64,000 nt of DNA from positions 62,001 to 126,000 of the forward strand of contig NZ_SAVB01000002.1 in the NCBI RefSeq assembly GCF_004022265.1, written 5' to 3'. Source of the DNA: Paenirhodobacter ferrireducens. Lineage in GTDB: Bacteria; Pseudomonadota; Alphaproteobacteria; Rhodobacterales; Rhodobacteraceae. The position numbers and the translations under genes were made by a program. Shown piece after piece: positions 18,716 through 30,298 of this stretch (positions within the stretch are counted from its first letter, which is position 1; every line of letters starts with the position of its first letter). A model generated the notes under the pieces. That model did no database searches, was not told where the DNA came from, and saw nothing but the letters and a program-made list of their open reading frames with translations.

Positions 18716-19998
18716 TGTCGGCCGTGGAGAAGGCGACGCCGCTCGATACACGGCTCGGGGCGCTGGAGATCCCGGCGGGCAGTTTCGCGGCCAAGGCGCG
18801 GCGCGCGGCGCTTGACCGGCTCACTGCCATGGGCCTGCCCGGGCGGCGCGACGAATATTGGCGCTGGACCAGGGCCGACGCGCTGAGTGCCGCCGACCCG
18901 GTTCCCGCGGCGCCCTTCGTGACGGACGAGGTGCCGGTCTTCGACGGGCTCGACCGGCTGAAGATCGTGTTCCGCGATGGCGTTTTCGACGCCGCCGCCT
19001 CGGATCCGTTCGCCCTCGAGGGGATCGAGATCACCCGTCTGGCCGAGGCGCCGGAGCTGGGCTGGGCCGCGGGCTTCTATGGCAGCCTCGAGGAGGCCGG
19101 CCAGACCCCGGTGAAGCGCCCCTTCGCGGCGCTGAACACCGCGGCGGCGACCGATGGCGTGCTGATCCGCGTGACCGGCCGCCCCTCGAAGCCCGTCAAC
19201 CTGATTTATATCCATGAATCAGATGTTTCCGACCCGATCCTGCATCATTGCGTGAAGCTCGAACCCGGCGCCGAGCTGACCCTGCTGGAGAACGGACCGG
19301 CCGGCGCGCGCTTCAACAAGGTGCTTGAGGTCGAGGTCGCCGAGGGCGCACGCTTCCACCATGTCCGCGCTCAGGGCCGCGACCATGAACGCCGCGCGGT
19401 CACCCATATCTTCGCGCGGGTGGCCGAGCGCGGGCTGTTCAAGAGCTTCACCCTCACCGTGAACGGTGTGCTGACCCGCAACGAATGCGTGATCACGCTC
19501 GCCGGCGACGATGCCGTGGCCCATGTCGCGGGCGCGGCGCTTGGCGATGGGGCGCATGCCGACTTCCACCACGACGACACCGTCTTCATCACCCATGACG
19601 CGCTGAACGGCGAAAGCCGGCAGGTGTTCAAGAAGGTGCTGAAGCACGGCGCGATCGGCGTGTTCCAGGGCAAGATCCTGGTCAAGCCCGGCGCGCAGAA
19701 GACCGACGGCTATCAGATCAGCCAGGCGCTGCTGATGGACGACGACAGCCAGTTCCTCGGCAAGCCGGAACTCGAGATCTATGCCGACGACGTCAAGTGC
19801 TCGCACGGTTCGACCACCGGCGCGCTCGACGAGACGGCGCTGTTCTACCTGCGCTCGCGCGGCGTACCGGTCGAGGAGGCGAAGGCGCTGCTCGTGCTCT
19901 CCTTCCTCGCCGATGCGATCGACGAGATCGAGGACGCGGCGCTGAAGGACGAGATCGTCGCCCGGCTCGAGGCCTGGCTGGCGCGGCACCGGGGCTGA
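18715..19998 (+). CDS. sufD: Fe-S assembly protein SufD, 427 aa
   Basis: The partner of SufB and SufC. The C-terminal half carries the SufBD beta-helix, with the conserved KCSHGSTTGALDE turn and LFYLRSRGVPVEEAKALL, where the His is functionally important in E. coli SufD. The N-terminal half is variable, as usual. The start ATG 18715 is coupled to the sufC stop (TGATG). The next gene begins one base after its stop codon. Confidence 0.95.
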
Positions 19999-19999
19999 G

Positions 20000-20485
20000 A
20001 TGGCGGCGGTCGACGACATCCTGCGCAGCTATCGCGCGCCGCGCAGCGTGGTGCGCGGCCATCTGGCCCGCACCCGTTCCGAGCCGCGGGCGCTGACGCT
20101 GCTGCTTGCGGCGCTGGTGGTGATCTTCGTCGGCCAGTGGCCGCGGCTGTCGCGACTGAGCTTCGAGCAGCCCGATCAGCCGATGGCGGTGCTGCTGGTC
20201 GGCACGGCGATCGCGCTGCTGGCGACCGTGCCGGCCTTCTATGCACTCGCCGCGCTCGCCCATCTGGTGGCAAGGCTCTTCGGCGGCAAGGGCGGCTGGT
20301 ACGGCGCGCGCATCGCGCTGTTCTGGGCACTGCTCGCCGTCTCGCCGCTGATGCTGCTGCAAGGGCTTGTCGCCGGGTTCCTGGGGCAGGGCGTGCAGCT
20401 GAGCCTGATCTCGGGGCTTGTCTTCGTGGCCTTCCTGGCGATCTGGGGCGCAGGGATGCGCGTTGCGGAATTCGAGGCCCGGTGA
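20000..20485 (+). CDS. YIP1-type membrane protein, 161 aa
   Basis: A polytopic membrane protein with about four to five segments (residues ~33-50, 62-95, 103-125, 130-155), starting with MAAVDDILRSYRAPRSVVR. The basic amphipathic N-terminus followed by a Yip1-like helix bundle is seen in small alphaproteobacterial proteins. It begins 1 bp after sufD and overlaps the next, related gene by one base. Function is unknown and cotranscription with suf is very likely. Confidence 0.7.
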   Translation: MAAVDDILRSYRAPRSVVRGHLARTRSEPRALTLLLAALVVIFVGQWPRLSRLSFEQPDQPMAVLLVGTAIALLATVPAFYALAALAHLVARLFGGKGGWYGARIALFWALLAVSPLMLLQGLVAGFLGQGVQLSLISGLVFVAFLAIWGAGMRVAEFEAR

Positions 20486-21072
20486 TGGCGCGTCCGATGC
20501 TGACGACCCTTGTGCTGCGCTCGCTGCAGGCCCCGCGCGAGGTGGCGCGCTTCCTGATCGCGCTCGATCTGCCGATGTCGGCGCGGCTCACCGCGCTTGG
20601 CGCGGTGATGGCGCTGTCTGCGGCGCTTGGCACCGCGGCCGAGCTGCTGTTTTCCTTCGTCACCAAGGTCGACCTCGGCCCACCTACGAACCCGCTGCCG
20701 ATGGCGCTGGTGCAGGGCGCGCTGATGCTCTACGCCGCCGCTGCCATGGCCTTCTTCGGCAGGCAGTTCGGCGGCACCGGCCGCTTTGCCGATGCGCTGA
20801 TCCTCGTCGTGTGGATCGAGTTCCTGCTGATCCTCGGTCAGGTCGCGCAGATCCTGGTGATGGTGTTCTTCCCGCTCGTCTCGGTGCTGGGCACGCTGGC
20901 GCTGGTCGGGATGCTGTTCTGGCTGCTGACGCAGTTCACCGCCGCGCTGCATGGTTTCGACACCCTGTTCAAGGTCGCCTTCGGGGTGATCGCGGTGTTC
21001 TTCGGCTCGGCGATGCTGTTCGGCATGCTGCTGCTCTCGTTCGGGATCGTGCCGGTCCCGGCAACCCTCTGA
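20485..21072 (+). CDS. YIP1-type membrane protein, 195 aa
   Basis: It resembles its upstream neighbour in layout (LVLRSLQAPREVARFLIALD, then five hydrophobic segments), so the two probably arose by duplication or act as a pair. ATG 20485 overlaps the upstream stop (TGATG). It is followed 11 bp later by sufS. No catalytic motif was seen, and its role in the suf operon is unknown. Confidence 0.7.
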   Translation: MARPMLTTLVLRSLQAPREVARFLIALDLPMSARLTALGAVMALSAALGTAAELLFSFVTKVDLGPPTNPLPMALVQGALMLYAAAAMAFFGRQFGGTGRFADALILVVWIEFLLILGQVAQILVMVFFPLVSVLGTLALVGMLFWLLTQFTAALHGFDTLFKVAFGVIAVFFGSAMLFGMLLLSFGIVPVPATL

Positions 21073-21083
21073 AAGGACCGCCG

Positions 21084-22304
21084 ATGTATGACGTGAACCG
21101 CATCCGGGCCGACTTCCCGATCCTCGCGCGCGAGGTGAACGGCCGCCCGCTCGTCTATCTCGACAACGGCGCCTCGGCGCAAAAGCCGCGCTGCGTGATC
21201 GACGCGATGACGCAGTTCTATGAGCAGGATTATGCGAACGTTCACCGCGGCTTGCATTACCTTTCTAATGTGGCGACCGAGAAATACGAAAGCGTCCGCG
21301 GCACCGTCGCGCGCTTCCTGAACGCGCCCTCGGAAGAGGAGATCGTGTTCACCACCGGCTCGACCGAGGCGATCAACCTCGTCTCCTATGCCTGGGCCGC
21401 GCCGCGGCTGCAGCCGGGCGACGAGATCGTGCTGTCGATCCTCGAACATCACGCCAATATCGTGCCCTGGCACTTCCTGCGCGAACGCCAGGGGGTGGTG
21501 CTGAAATGGGTGGAGATCGAGGCCGACGGTAGCCTCGACCCCGAGAAGGTGATCGCCGCGATCGGGCCGAAGACGCGGCTCGTCGCCGTCACCCACATGT
21601 CGAACGTTCTGGGCACCCGGGTCGATGTGAAGGCGATCTGCGCCGGGGCCCACGCGAAGGGCGTGCCGGTGCTGGTCGACGGCTCGCAAGGCGCGGTGCA
21701 TGCGCCGGTGGACGTTGCCGACATCGGCTGCGATTTCTACGCAATCACCGGGCACAAGCTTTACGGGCCAAGCGGTTCCGGGGCGATCTTCATCCGCCGC
21801 GAGCGGATGGAGGAAATGCGGCCCTTCCTCGGCGGTGGCGACATGATCGACACCGTGACCCGCGATGCCGTGACCTACGCGAAGCCGCCGCTGCGCTTCG
21901 AGGCGGGCACCCCCGGCATCGTGCAGCAGGTGGGGCTGGGCGTCGCGCTGAAGTACCTGATGGATCTCGGCATGGAGAATGTCGCCGCGCACGAGGCCGC
22001 GTTGCGCGACTATGCACAGGCGAAGCTCTCGGGGCTGAACTGGCTCAACATCCAGGGCAATGCGCCGGACAAGGGCGCGATCTTCTCGATGACCCTGAAC
22101 GGCCCCGCGCATCCGCATGACATCTCGACGATTCTCGACAAGCGCGGGGTGGCGGTGCGGGCCGGCACGCATTGCGCGATGCCGCTGATGACCAGCCTTG
22201 GCCTGACCGCGACCGCGCGCGCCTCCTTCGGGCTCTACAACACCCGCGAGGAGGTTGACGCGCTCGTCTCCGCGCTCGAGCTTTGCCACGAGCTGCTGAG
22301 CTGA
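21084..22304 (+). CDS. sufS: Cysteine desulfurase SufS, 406 aa
   Basis: A group II cysteine desulfurase feeding sulfur to SufBCD. It begins with DFPILAREVNGRPLVYLDNG, the PLP lysine is K225 in ITGHKLYGPSG, and the active cysteine is C364 in RAGTHCAMPL, positions close to those of E. coli SufS. ATG 21084 follows AAAGGA. It is the last gene of the operon. No sufE, sufU or sufA is seen in the window, so the sulfur-transfer partner must be encoded elsewhere. Confidence 0.96.
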   Translation: MYDVNRIRADFPILAREVNGRPLVYLDNGASAQKPRCVIDAMTQFYEQDYANVHRGLHYLSNVATEKYESVRGTVARFLNAPSEEEIVFTTGSTEAINLVSYAWAAPRLQPGDEIVLSILEHHANIVPWHFLRERQGVVLKWVEIEADGSLDPEKVIAAIGPKTRLVAVTHMSNVLGTRVDVKAICAGAHAKGVPVLVDGSQGAVHAPVDVADIGCDFYAITGHKLYGPSGSGAIFIRRERMEEMRPFLGGGDMIDTVTRDAVTYAKPPLRFEAGTPGIVQQVGLGVALKYLMDLGMENVAAHEAALRDYAQAKLSGLNWLNIQGNAPDKGAIFSMTLNGPAHPHDISTILDKRGVAVRAGTHCAMPLMTSLGLTATARASFGLYNTREEVDALVSALELCHELLS

Positions 22305-22312
22305 GCTCCGGT

Positions 22313-22337
22313 GCGGCGCGGAACTTTCCCGCGCCGC
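22313..22337 (+). terminator. Hairpin at the end of the suf operon
   Basis: A 9-bp perfect GC stem with a 7-nt loop begins 9 bp past the sufS stop. The following sequence is not T-rich, so termination may be inefficient or the hairpin may protect the 3' end. Confidence 0.5.
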
Positions 22338-22388
22338 GCGATTGCCCGTTGCAGGCCCCGCGGCAATCGGCTATCCAGCACGGGCGCG

Positions 22389-22465
<77 letters not shown>

Positions 22466-22641
22466 TCTCAAATTTCTCTGAAATGTCTGGACCCTGTCGC
22501 GCCTGCGGTGGGGGGCGATCGCCTGCCGATCCGCTGCATGGGCAGGGATCGGCGGAGGATGCCAGTTCTGATCGTCCGCAGCCGTCCCGCCTGTCGGCGG
22601 AAAAGCCGTGCCGGCCGCCGGGCGCGGAAGCCTTCTAGATG

Positions 22642-22670
22642 TTGACATGCCTGCCGATAATCTGTCTAGA
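22642..22670 (+). promoter_or_regulatory. Candidate sigma-70-type promoter for the riboswitch/nrd transcript
   Basis: A perfect TTGACA (22642-22647), a 17-bp spacer and TCTAGA (22665-22670) place a start site around 22677, just before the first helix of the cobalamin riboswitch. The -10 match is only moderate. Confidence 0.55.
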
Positions 22671-22674
22671 TCCT

Positions 22675-22860
22675 GTTGTCTTGGTGCCCGCGACTCGTCG
22701 CGGGTGAAAAGGGAAGCCGGTGCGAAACCGGCGCTGCCCCCGCAACTGTGAGCGGTGAGCCGACCCCGTCGATCCACTGGCGCGCCGCGCCGGGAAGGAG
22801 GGGGAAGCGATCGAACCGCGAGCCAGGAGACCTGCCAGGACGCGAGAGACGAACCGGTCG
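22675..22860 (+). ncRNA. Cobalamin (B12) riboswitch upstream of nrdHIEF
   Basis: The conserved blocks appear in order: GGGAAGCCGGTGCGAAACCG, GCTGCCCCCGCAACTGTGAG, and the B12 box GAGCCAGGAGACCTGCC near 22820-22836. They are preceded by a P2-like helix (CCCGCGACTCGTCGCGGG). Adenosylcobalamin binding normally lowers expression of the downstream gene. It sits 93-278 bp before nrdH, on the same strand. The exact 5' and 3' limits are approximate. Confidence 0.95.
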
Positions 22861-22881
22861 GTGGGCCCGGAGGCGTTGTGC

Positions 22882-22901
22882 AATGCGGCGCGTCCGCATT
22901 T
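22882..22901 (+). promoter_or_regulatory. Expression-platform hairpin candidate
   Basis: An ATGCGG/CCGCAT stem with a 5-nt loop, followed by TTGT, lies 20-40 nt after the aptamer and 50 nt before nrdH. It could be the terminator or anti-terminator arm of the riboswitch. A translational switch cannot be ruled out. Confidence 0.4.
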
Positions 22902-22952
22902 GTCCGCGTCCCTGATCCCCGGCCAGCAGATGGCACAGAGAAGGGACCCGAG

Positions 22953-23174
22953 ATGAGCGTCACCGTCTATTCCAAACCGGCCTGCGTGCAATGCACCGCG
23001 ACCACCCGCGCGCTGGCGGCAAAGGGGATCGCCTTCGATCTCGTCGACCTGACCGAGGATGCCGAGGCGCTCGCCCGGGTGACCGAGCTGGGCTATCGGC
23101 AGGCGCCGGTGGTGATGACGGCCGACGATCACTGGGCGGGGTTCCGGCCCGACAAGATCGCGGCGCTGGTCTGA
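22953..23174 (+). CDS. nrdH: Glutaredoxin-like electron donor NrdH, 73 aa
   Basis: A small thioredoxin-fold protein that reduces class Ib ribonucleotide reductase. The redox motif is CVQC (residues ~11-14, in [13 protein letters not shown]), followed by the [13 protein letters not shown] cis-proline region and the NrdH C-terminal W-G-F-RPDKI segment. ATG 22953 follows AAGGGA. It is the first gene after the cobalamin riboswitch. Confidence 0.95.
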   Translation: MSVTVYSKPACVQCTATTRALAAKGIAFDLVDLTEDAEALARVTELGYRQAPVVMTADDHWAGFRPDKIAALV

Positions 23175-23190
23175 GGCCGGGACCGATCTG

Positions 23191-23607
23191 ATGGGCGGGC
23201 TTGTCTATTTCTCCTCGCGCTCGGGCAATACCGCGCGCTTCATCCGCGCGCTCGGCCTTCCCGCCGCGCGGATCCCGGTTGCGGTAGAGGCGCCGATGCC
23301 CGCCCCCCGTGCGCCCTTCGTTCTGGTAACGCCGACCTATGCCGACGGGGCAGGGCACGGCGCCGTCCCTAAGCAGGTGATCCGGTTTCTGAACGACCCG
23401 GACACCCGCGCGCAGCTGCGCGGCGTGATCGCCGGCGGCAACCGCAATTTCGGCGCGCTCTTCGCGCTTGCCGGCGATGTCGTGGCGCAAAAATGCGCGG
23501 TGCCGGTGCTCTATCGTTTCGAGCTGGCCGGCACCCCCAGCGATATCGCCCGTGTCACAGAAGGACTGGACAAGTTTTGGAAGACGCAATTCTCGACCGC
23601 GATCTGA
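23191..23607 (+). CDS. nrdI: Flavodoxin-like NrdI, 138 aa
   Basis: The flavoprotein that supplies the oxidant for assembling the dimanganese-tyrosyl radical cofactor of NrdF. It shows [14 protein letters not shown] (FMN phosphate loop), TPTYADG and [15 protein letters not shown], all diagnostic of NrdI. The gene starts 16 bp after nrdH, and its 3' end overlaps the likely nrdE start by 31 bp. Confidence 0.95.
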   Translation: MGGLVYFSSRSGNTARFIRALGLPAARIPVAVEAPMPAPRAPFVLVTPTYADGAGHGAVPKQVIRFLNDPDTRAQLRGVIAGGNRNFGALFALAGDVVAQKCAVPVLYRFELAGTPSDIARVTEGLDKFWKTQFSTAI

Positions 23608-25757
23608 GCGACGCCGCCCCGGCACAGGCCGTGCCCGCCGAATGGCAGGGGCTCGACTATCACGCGCTGAACGCGATGCTGAACCTTTACGACGACGCGG
23701 GCCGGATCCGGTTCGAGGCCGACCGCATGGCCGCGCGGCAGTATTTCCTCAGCCATGTGAACCAGAACACCGTGTTCTTCCACTCGCTCGAGGAAAAGCT
23801 GCGCTATCTGGTCGAGGAGGGCTATTACGAGGCCGATGTCCTCGAGCAATACGATCCCGCCTTCATCCCGCGGATCTGGGACGCGGCCTATCGGGTCAAG
23901 TTCCGCTTCCCGACCTTCCTCGGCGCGTTCAAGTATTACACGAGCTATACGCTGAAGACCCGCGACGGGAAACGCTACCTCGAACGGTTCGAGGACCGGG
24001 TGGTGATGGTCGCGCTGACGCTCGCCCGCGGCGACGAGGCGCTGGCGCTGCGGCTGATGCAGGAGATTCTGGCGGGCCGGTTCCAGCCGGCGACGCCCAC
24101 CTTCCTCAATGCCGGCAAGGCGCAGCGCGGCGAGTTGATCTCGTGCTTCCTGCTGCGCATCGAGGACAACATGGAAAGCATCGGCCGCGCGATCAATTCG
24201 GCGCTGCAGCTGTCGAAGCGCGGCGGCGGCGTGGCGCTGATGCTGACCAACATCCGCGAGCATGGTGCGGCCATCAAGGGGATCGAGAACCAGTCCTCGG
24301 GGGTGATCCCGGTGATGAAGCTGCTTGAGGACAGTTTCAGCTATGCCAACCAGCTCGGCGCGCGGCAGGGCGCGGGGGCGGTCTATCTGAACGCCCATCA
24401 CCCCGACATCCTGCGCTTTCTCGACACCAAGCGCGAGAATGCCGACGAAAAGATCCGGATCAAGACACTGTCCCTCGGCGTCGTCATCCCGGACATTACC
24501 TTCGAACTCGCCAAGCGCAACGAGGAGATGTATCTCTTCTCGCCGCATGACGTGGAGAAGGTCTATGGCACGCCCTTCTCGGAGATCTCGGTGACCGAGC
24601 GCTACCGCGAGATGGTCGACAACCCGAAGATCCGCAAGCGCAAGATCAACGCGCGCGCCTTCTTCCAGACGCTCGCTGAGATCCAGTTCGAAAGCGGCTA
24701 TCCGTACCTGATGTTCGAGGACACGGTGAACCGCGCGAACCCGGTCGCGGGGCGGATCACCATGTCGAACCTGTGTTCCGAGATCTTGCAGGTGAACGAG
24801 GCGTCGGCGTTCAACGACGACCTGAGCTATCGCCACCTCGGCACCGACATCTCGTGCAACCTCGGCTCGCTCAACATCGCCAAGGCGATGGATGGTGGCG
24901 ATCTGGGCGCCACGGTCGAGACCGCGGTGCGGGCACTGAACGCGGTCTCCGAGATGTCGGCGATCAACTCGGTGCCCTCGATCCGGCGCGGCAATGACGA
25001 AAGCCATGCGATCGGGTTGGGCCAGATGAACCTGCACGGCTTCCTCGCGCGCGAGCGGATCCATTACGGCAGCCCCGAGGGCATCGACTTCACCAATATC
25101 TATTTCGCCACGGTGCTGTATCACTGCCTGCGCGCCTCGAATGCGCTGGCGCGCGAGCGCGGGCACAGCTTCGCGGGCTTCGAGGCCTCGACATACGCCG
25201 ACGGCAGTTTCTTTGGGAAATACGTGACCCGCGACTGGTTGCCCGCGACTGAAACGGTGGCCGATCTTTTCGCGCGCTTCGGGATCGCGGTGCCCACCCG
25301 CGCGGACTGGGCCGCGCTGCGGGACGCGGTGATGGACGGTGGGCTTTACAACCGCAACCTGCAGGCGGTGCCGCCCACCGGCTCGATCAGCTACATCAAC
25401 AATGCCACCTCCTCGATCCACCCGATCACGGCGAAGATCGAGATCCGGAAAGAGGGCAAGATCGGCCGGGTCTATTACCCCGCCGCCTATATGACGAATG
25501 AGAACCTCGAATATTATCGCGACGCCTATGAGATCGGGCCCGAGGCGATCATCGACACCTATGCGGCGGCGACCCAGCATGTCGATCAGGGGCTGTCGCT
25601 GACGCTGTTCTTCAAGGACACGGCCTCGACGCGCGACATCAACCGCGCGCAGATCCATGCCTGGAAGGCGGGGATCAAGACGATCTACTACATCCGCCTG
25701 CGGCAGATGGCCCTCGAGGGGACCGAGGTGCAGGGCTGTGTGTCCTGCGCGCTGTGA
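23577..25757 (+). CDS. nrdE: Class Ib ribonucleotide reductase large subunit NrdE, 726 aa
   Basis: Reduces ribonucleoside diphosphates to deoxy forms. Visible are the substrate-site Cys in SNLCSEILQ, the NLGSLNIAK loop, [18 protein letters not shown] and the C-terminal redox tail [12 protein letters not shown]. The lack of an N-terminal ATP-cone points to Ib rather than Ia. No ATG fits. TTG 23577 ([10 protein letters not shown]) is my choice because it gives the normal length and follows AAGGA by about 11 nt, within the end of nrdI. Confidence 0.95.
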   Translation: MEDAILDRDLSDAAPAQAVPAEWQGLDYHALNAMLNLYDDAGRIRFEADRMAARQYFLSHVNQNTVFFHSLEEKLRYLVEEGYYEADVLEQYDPAFIPRIWDAAYRVKFRFPTFLGAFKYYTSYTLKTRDGKRYLERFEDRVVMVALTLARGDEALALRLMQEILAGRFQPATPTFLNAGKAQRGELISCFLLRIEDNMESIGRAINSALQLSKRGGGVALMLTNIREHGAAIKGIENQSSGVIPVMKLLEDSFSYANQLGARQGAGAVYLNAHHPDILRFLDTKRENADEKIRIKTLSLGVVIPDITFELAKRNEEMYLFSPHDVEKVYGTPFSEISVTERYREMVDNPKIRKRKINARAFFQTLAEIQFESGYPYLMFEDTVNRANPVAGRITMSNLCSEILQVNEASAFNDDLSYRHLGTDISCNLGSLNIAKAMDGGDLGATVETAVRALNAVSEMSAINSVPSIRRGNDESHAIGLGQMNLHGFLARERIHYGSPEGIDFTNIYFATVLYHCLRASNALARERGHSFAGFEASTYADGSFFGKYVTRDWLPATETVADLFARFGIAVPTRADWAALRDAVMDGGLYNRNLQAVPPTGSISYINNATSSIHPITAKIEIRKEGKIGRVYYPAAYMTNENLEYYRDAYEIGPEAIIDTYAAATQHVDQGLSLTLFFKDTASTRDINRAQIHAWKAGIKTIYYIRLRQMALEGTEVQGCVSCAL

Positions 25758-25770
25758 CGGGCGGTCGTGA

Positions 25771-26814
<1,044 letters not shown>

Positions 26815-26821
26815 GGTGGTC

Positions 26822-26848
26822 CGCCGCTCCCGCATCCCGGGGGCGGCG
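26822..26848. terminator. Convergent terminator between nrdF and the ScfR-type regulator
   Basis: A stem of 10 pairs with one mismatch (CGCCGC-T-CCCG with CGGG-G-GCGGCG) begins 8 bp after the nrdF stop and is followed by ATTT. Confidence 0.65.
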
Positions 26849-26856
26849 ATTTCGGT

Positions 26857-28242
26857 TCAGTCGCTCGAATAGGGGGTGAAGCGGGAGCGGTTCGGGTCGG
26901 GGTGCAGCGGGCGCCCGGTCATCGGGAAGGCGCGCTGCGGGCAGGCGGGGCGGTCGCAGATCTTGCAGCCCGCACCGATCGGCGTGGCCCGCGCGGGCGG
27001 GCGCAGCTCGATCCCCCGCGCATAGACCAGCCGTTCCGCATGGGCGAGATCGCAGCCAAGCGCCACGGCAAAGCGCTTGATGGGCGCGCCATAGCCGCCC
27101 GCGCCATGGCTGACGGTGCGCGCCACCCACAGGTAGGAGCGCCCGTCGGGCATCTGCGCCACCTGCGTCAGCAGCTCGCCGGGGCGCGAGAAGGCCTCGT
27201 AGACGTTCCACAGCGGGCAGGAGCCGCCGATCCGCGAAAAGTGGAAATCGGTCGCCGACTGCCGTTTCGAGATATTGCCGGCGCGGTCGACCCGGATGAA
27301 GAAGAACGGCACGCCGCGCGTCTGCGGTCGCTGCAGCGTCGAGAGCCGGTGGCAGGTGGTCTCGAAGCCGACGCCGAAGCGCCGCGCCAGCAGCTCGATG
27401 TCATAGCGCTCGGCCTCGGCCGCCGCGATGAAGGCGCCATAGGGCAGGATCAGCGCGCCGGCGAAGTAATTCGCCAGGCCGATGCGCAGCAGGTCGCGTG
27501 CCTCGTCGCTTTCCATGCCGGCCTCGGCGGTGAGCCGGTCGATCTCGGCGCGCTGTTCGAGAAAGGCGATCTGCGTCGCCATCTGGAAGGCGCGCTGGCC
27601 GGGGCGCAGCCGGGCCGACAGGTGCAACACCCGCGCCACCGGGTCGTGGCGGCGCAGCGCGGGGGCGTTCTCGTCGAGCGTGACGCGGATGCCGTGCCGC
27701 CCGGCCAGCCGGTCGGTCAGCCCCTCGGCCATCCGCCCCGGGCGCAGGCCGCGGCCGATCTCCTCGGCCGCCTCGTCGAGGCTCGGGATGTAGTTGCGCT
27801 GCACGTAGAACCAGTCGCGCACCGCCTCGAAGGGGGCGGGGGCGCTGCCGAGCCCGCCGATGATGCGCCCGTTCATCAGGTCGATCCGCTCGGCATTCTC
27901 GCGCAGCCGCGCCTGCATCGCGATGATCGTGCGGGCGACGCCGGGCATGTTGGCGGCGAGCTCGCGCAGCTCGGCCATCGAGGCGCTGGCGCCCTGATCG
28001 GCGAGCGCCGCACGCAGGTCGGGGATCAGCCGCGCCTCCTCGGATTCCGAGAACAGCTGCACGTCCAGCCCGAAGACCGCGTTCAGCTTGAGCAGCACCG
28101 GCACCGTCAGCGGGCGCTGGTTCTTCTCCATCTGGTTCAGATAGCTCGGGCTGAGTTCCAGCGCGCGGGCGAGCGCCACCTGCGTCATGCCGTGTTCCTC
28201 GCGCAGCCGGCGCAGGCGCACCCCCATGAAGGGCTTCTTCAT
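26857..28242 (-). CDS. ScfR/RamB-type regulator of short-chain acyl-CoA metabolism, 461 aa
   Basis: An N-terminal XRE helix-turn-helix (residues ~8-62, GMTQVALARALELSPSYL and NQMEKNQRPL) is joined to an IrrE-like middle region and the C-terminal DUF2083 domain with the cysteine set CKICDRPACPQRAFP. This architecture is that of ScfR regulators such as PccR of R. sphaeroides, which senses propionyl-CoA metabolites. ATG 28242 is preferred, with AAGGA seven nt upstream. It is divergent from thioesterase-prpDCB, its presumed target. Confidence 0.9.
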   Translation of the reverse strand: MKKPFMGVRLRRLREEHGMTQVALARALELSPSYLNQMEKNQRPLTVPVLLKLNAVFGLDVQLFSESEEARLIPDLRAALADQGASASMAELRELAANMPGVARTIIAMQARLRENAERIDLMNGRIIGGLGSAPAPFEAVRDWFYVQRNYIPSLDEAAEEIGRGLRPGRMAEGLTDRLAGRHGIRVTLDENAPALRRHDPVARVLHLSARLRPGQRAFQMATQIAFLEQRAEIDRLTAEAGMESDEARDLLRIGLANYFAGALILPYGAFIAAAEAERYDIELLARRFGVGFETTCHRLSTLQRPQTRGVPFFFIRVDRAGNISKRQSATDFHFSRIGGSCPLWNVYEAFSRPGELLTQVAQMPDGRSYLWVARTVSHGAGGYGAPIKRFAVALGCDLAHAERLVYARGIELRPPARATPIGAGCKICDRPACPQRAFPMTGRPLHPDPNRSRFTPYSSD

Positions 28243-28252
28243 TCTCCAATCC

Positions 28253-28269
28253 TTCGCAACATTCGCAAA
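28253..28269. promoter_or_regulatory. Candidate ScfR operator (tandem TTCGCAA)
   Basis: Two copies of TTCGCAA (28253-28259, 28262-28268) stand 9 bp apart in the divergent gap, with a weaker TTCACAA at 28284. Known ScfR/RamB sites contain paired TTTGCAAA-like half-sites, so this is a good operator candidate. A separate dyad TTCAGT-N7-ACTGAA lies at 28302-28320. Confidence 0.55.
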
Positions 28270-28379
28270 ATCTGCGGCGTTCATTCACAAATATAAGCAT
28301 TTTCAGTAGTTTAAACTGAATGTCCTGTTGTGAAAAGGTCTTCCTGCCGGTCCCGAGACGATCGGCGGAGGAGCCCCGC

Positions 28380-28784
28380 ATGACCCCTGTTCCCGACACC
28401 CCGGCCGTGATGGTCGAGATGATCTTCCCCGAGCAGGCGAACCATTACGGCACGCTGTTCGGCGGCAATGCGCTTGCGCTGATGGCGAAGGCTGCCTTCG
28501 TCGCGGCGATCCGGCGGGCACGCGGCGCGGTCGTGATGGCGCGCTCGGACCGGGTGGATTTCGCCACCCCGATCCGGGTGGGGGAACTTCTGGAGCTGCG
28601 CTCCGAGGTGATCCGCGTCGGGCGCAGCTCGATGAGCGTTTCGGTTGCGGGCGTGGCCGAGGACCTCGGCACCGGCGCACGGCGCGCGGTTCTCGCGGGG
28701 CGGTTCGAGATGGTGGCGGTGGACGGGGCCGGGCGGCCGCGGGCGATCACCGAAGAGATTCAGAGGAAGGAGACAAGGGCATGA
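28380..28784 (+). CDS. Acyl-CoA thioesterase (hotdog fold), 134 aa
   Basis: The hotdog segment with [20 protein letters not shown] and the charged patch [16 protein letters not shown] match YciA/BFIT-type acyl-CoA thioesterases, which hydrolyse acyl-CoA to free acid and CoA. ATG 28380 is preceded by GGAGGAG; a 60-bp longer frame has no such site. It is the first gene of the prp operon, overlapping prpD by 4 bp, so it may relieve CoA sequestration during propionate use (inference). Confidence 0.85.
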   Translation: MTPVPDTPAVMVEMIFPEQANHYGTLFGGNALALMAKAAFVAAIRRARGAVVMARSDRVDFATPIRVGELLELRSEVIRVGRSSMSVSVAGVAEDLGTGARRAVLAGRFEMVAVDGAGRPRAITEEIQRKETRA

Positions 28785-30298
28785 AAATGCATGAGGTGCG
28801 GCGCTATCGCTCCGCCGAACATCTGGCGCGCGAGGACCAACTGGCGTGGAAGATCGCAGAGGTGGCGGCCGACCCGGTGGCGGTCGGGGCCGATGTGGTC
28901 GAGATGATCGTCAACCGGGTGATCGACAATGCGGCGGTGGCCGCGGCTTCGGTCGCGCGCCGGCCGGTCGCCTCGGCGCGGGCGCAGGCGCTGTGCCACC
29001 CCTATGCGCCGGGCGCCACGGTCTTCGGCATGGCCGAGGGCACCCGGGTCAGCCCGGAATGGGCGGCCTGGGCGAATGGTACGGCGGTGCGCGAGCTCGA
29101 CTTCCATGACACATTTCTGGCGGCCGAATATTCGCACCCGGGCGACAACATCCCGCCGATCCTGGCGGTGGCGCAGCATTGCGGGCTGTCGGGGGCGGAT
29201 CTGATCCGCGGTCTTGCCACCGGCTACGAGATCCAGGTCGATCTGGTGAAGGGGATCTGCCTGCACGAGCACAAGATCGACCACATCGCCCATCTCGGCC
29301 CCTCGGCCGCGGCCGGCATCGGCACCGCGCTGAACCTGCCTGTTGAGGTGATTTATCAGGCGATCCAGCAGGCGCTGCACGTCACCACCACCACGCGCCA
29401 AAGCCGCAAGGGCGAGATTTCCAGCTGGAAGGCCTATGCCCCCGCCTTCGCCGGCAAGATGGCGATCGAGGCGGTGGACCGGGTGATGCGCGGCGAGGGC
29501 GCGCCAAGCCCCGCATGGGAGGGCGAGGACGGGTTCATCGCCTGGATGCTCGGTGGGCCCGAGGCGGTCTATCACGTGCCGCTGCCCGAACCGGGCGAGG
29601 CGAAGCGCGCGATCCTCGACACCTATACCAAGGAGCATTCGGCGGAATACCAGAGCCAGGCGCTGATCGACCTCGCCCGCCGCATGGGGCCGAAGATCGG
29701 CGATCTGTCGCGGGTCCGCTCGATCCTGATCGAGACCTCGCACCACACCCACAACGTCATCGGCACCGGCGCGAACGACCCGCAGAAGATGGAGCCGACG
29801 GCCTCGCGCGAGACGCTCGATCATTCCATCATGTATATCTTCGCCGTCGCGCTGGAGGATGGCGGCTGGCATCACGTGGCGAGCTATGCCCCCGAGCGCG
29901 CGCAGCGGCCCTCGACCGTGGCACTGTGGCACAAGATCTCGACCGCCGAGGACCCGGAATGGACGCGCCGCTATCATGCCCGCGACCCGAAGGGGAAGGC
30001 TTTCGGCGGGCGGGTCACAGTGACGCTCGATGACGGCTCGAAGATCGTCGACGAGCTGGCGCTGGCCGATGCGCACCCGGACGGCGCGCGCCCCTTCGTG
30101 CGCAGCAATTACATCCACAAGTTCCTGACCCTGTCCGAGGGCGTGCTGAGCGCGGCCGAGCAGTTGCGCTTCCTCGAGGCGGCCGAGGGGCTGGCTGACC
30201 TCAAGGCGGGGGATCTCGGTCGGCTGAATTTCGTGGTCAAGGCCGACCGGCTCGGCTCGGCGCGGCCCCATGGCATCTTTGACTGGAGGGCGAAATGA
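28781..30298 (+). CDS. prpD: 2-methylcitrate dehydratase PrpD (MmgE/PrpD family), 505 aa
   Basis: Catalyses dehydration of 2-methylcitrate to 2-methylaconitate. The family signature [28 protein letters not shown] is intact, with GHKIDHIAH-like [12 protein letters not shown] and [14 protein letters not shown]. Length is slightly above the usual ~480. It overlaps the thioesterase upstream and prpC downstream by 4 bp each. No acnD/prpF is nearby, consistent with the PrpD route plus a housekeeping aconitase. Confidence 0.93.
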   Translation: MKMHEVRRYRSAEHLAREDQLAWKIAEVAADPVAVGADVVEMIVNRVIDNAAVAAASVARRPVASARAQALCHPYAPGATVFGMAEGTRVSPEWAAWANGTAVRELDFHDTFLAAEYSHPGDNIPPILAVAQHCGLSGADLIRGLATGYEIQVDLVKGICLHEHKIDHIAHLGPSAAAGIGTALNLPVEVIYQAIQQALHVTTTTRQSRKGEISSWKAYAPAFAGKMAIEAVDRVMRGEGAPSPAWEGEDGFIAWMLGGPEAVYHVPLPEPGEAKRAILDTYTKEHSAEYQSQALIDLARRMGPKIGDLSRVRSILIETSHHTHNVIGTGANDPQKMEPTASRETLDHSIMYIFAVALEDGGWHHVASYAPERAQRPSTVALWHKISTAEDPEWTRRYHARDPKGKAFGGRVTVTLDDGSKIVDELALADAHPDGARPFVRSNYIHKFLTLSEGVLSAAEQLRFLEAAEGLADLKAGDLGRLNFVVKADRLGSARPHGIFDWRAK

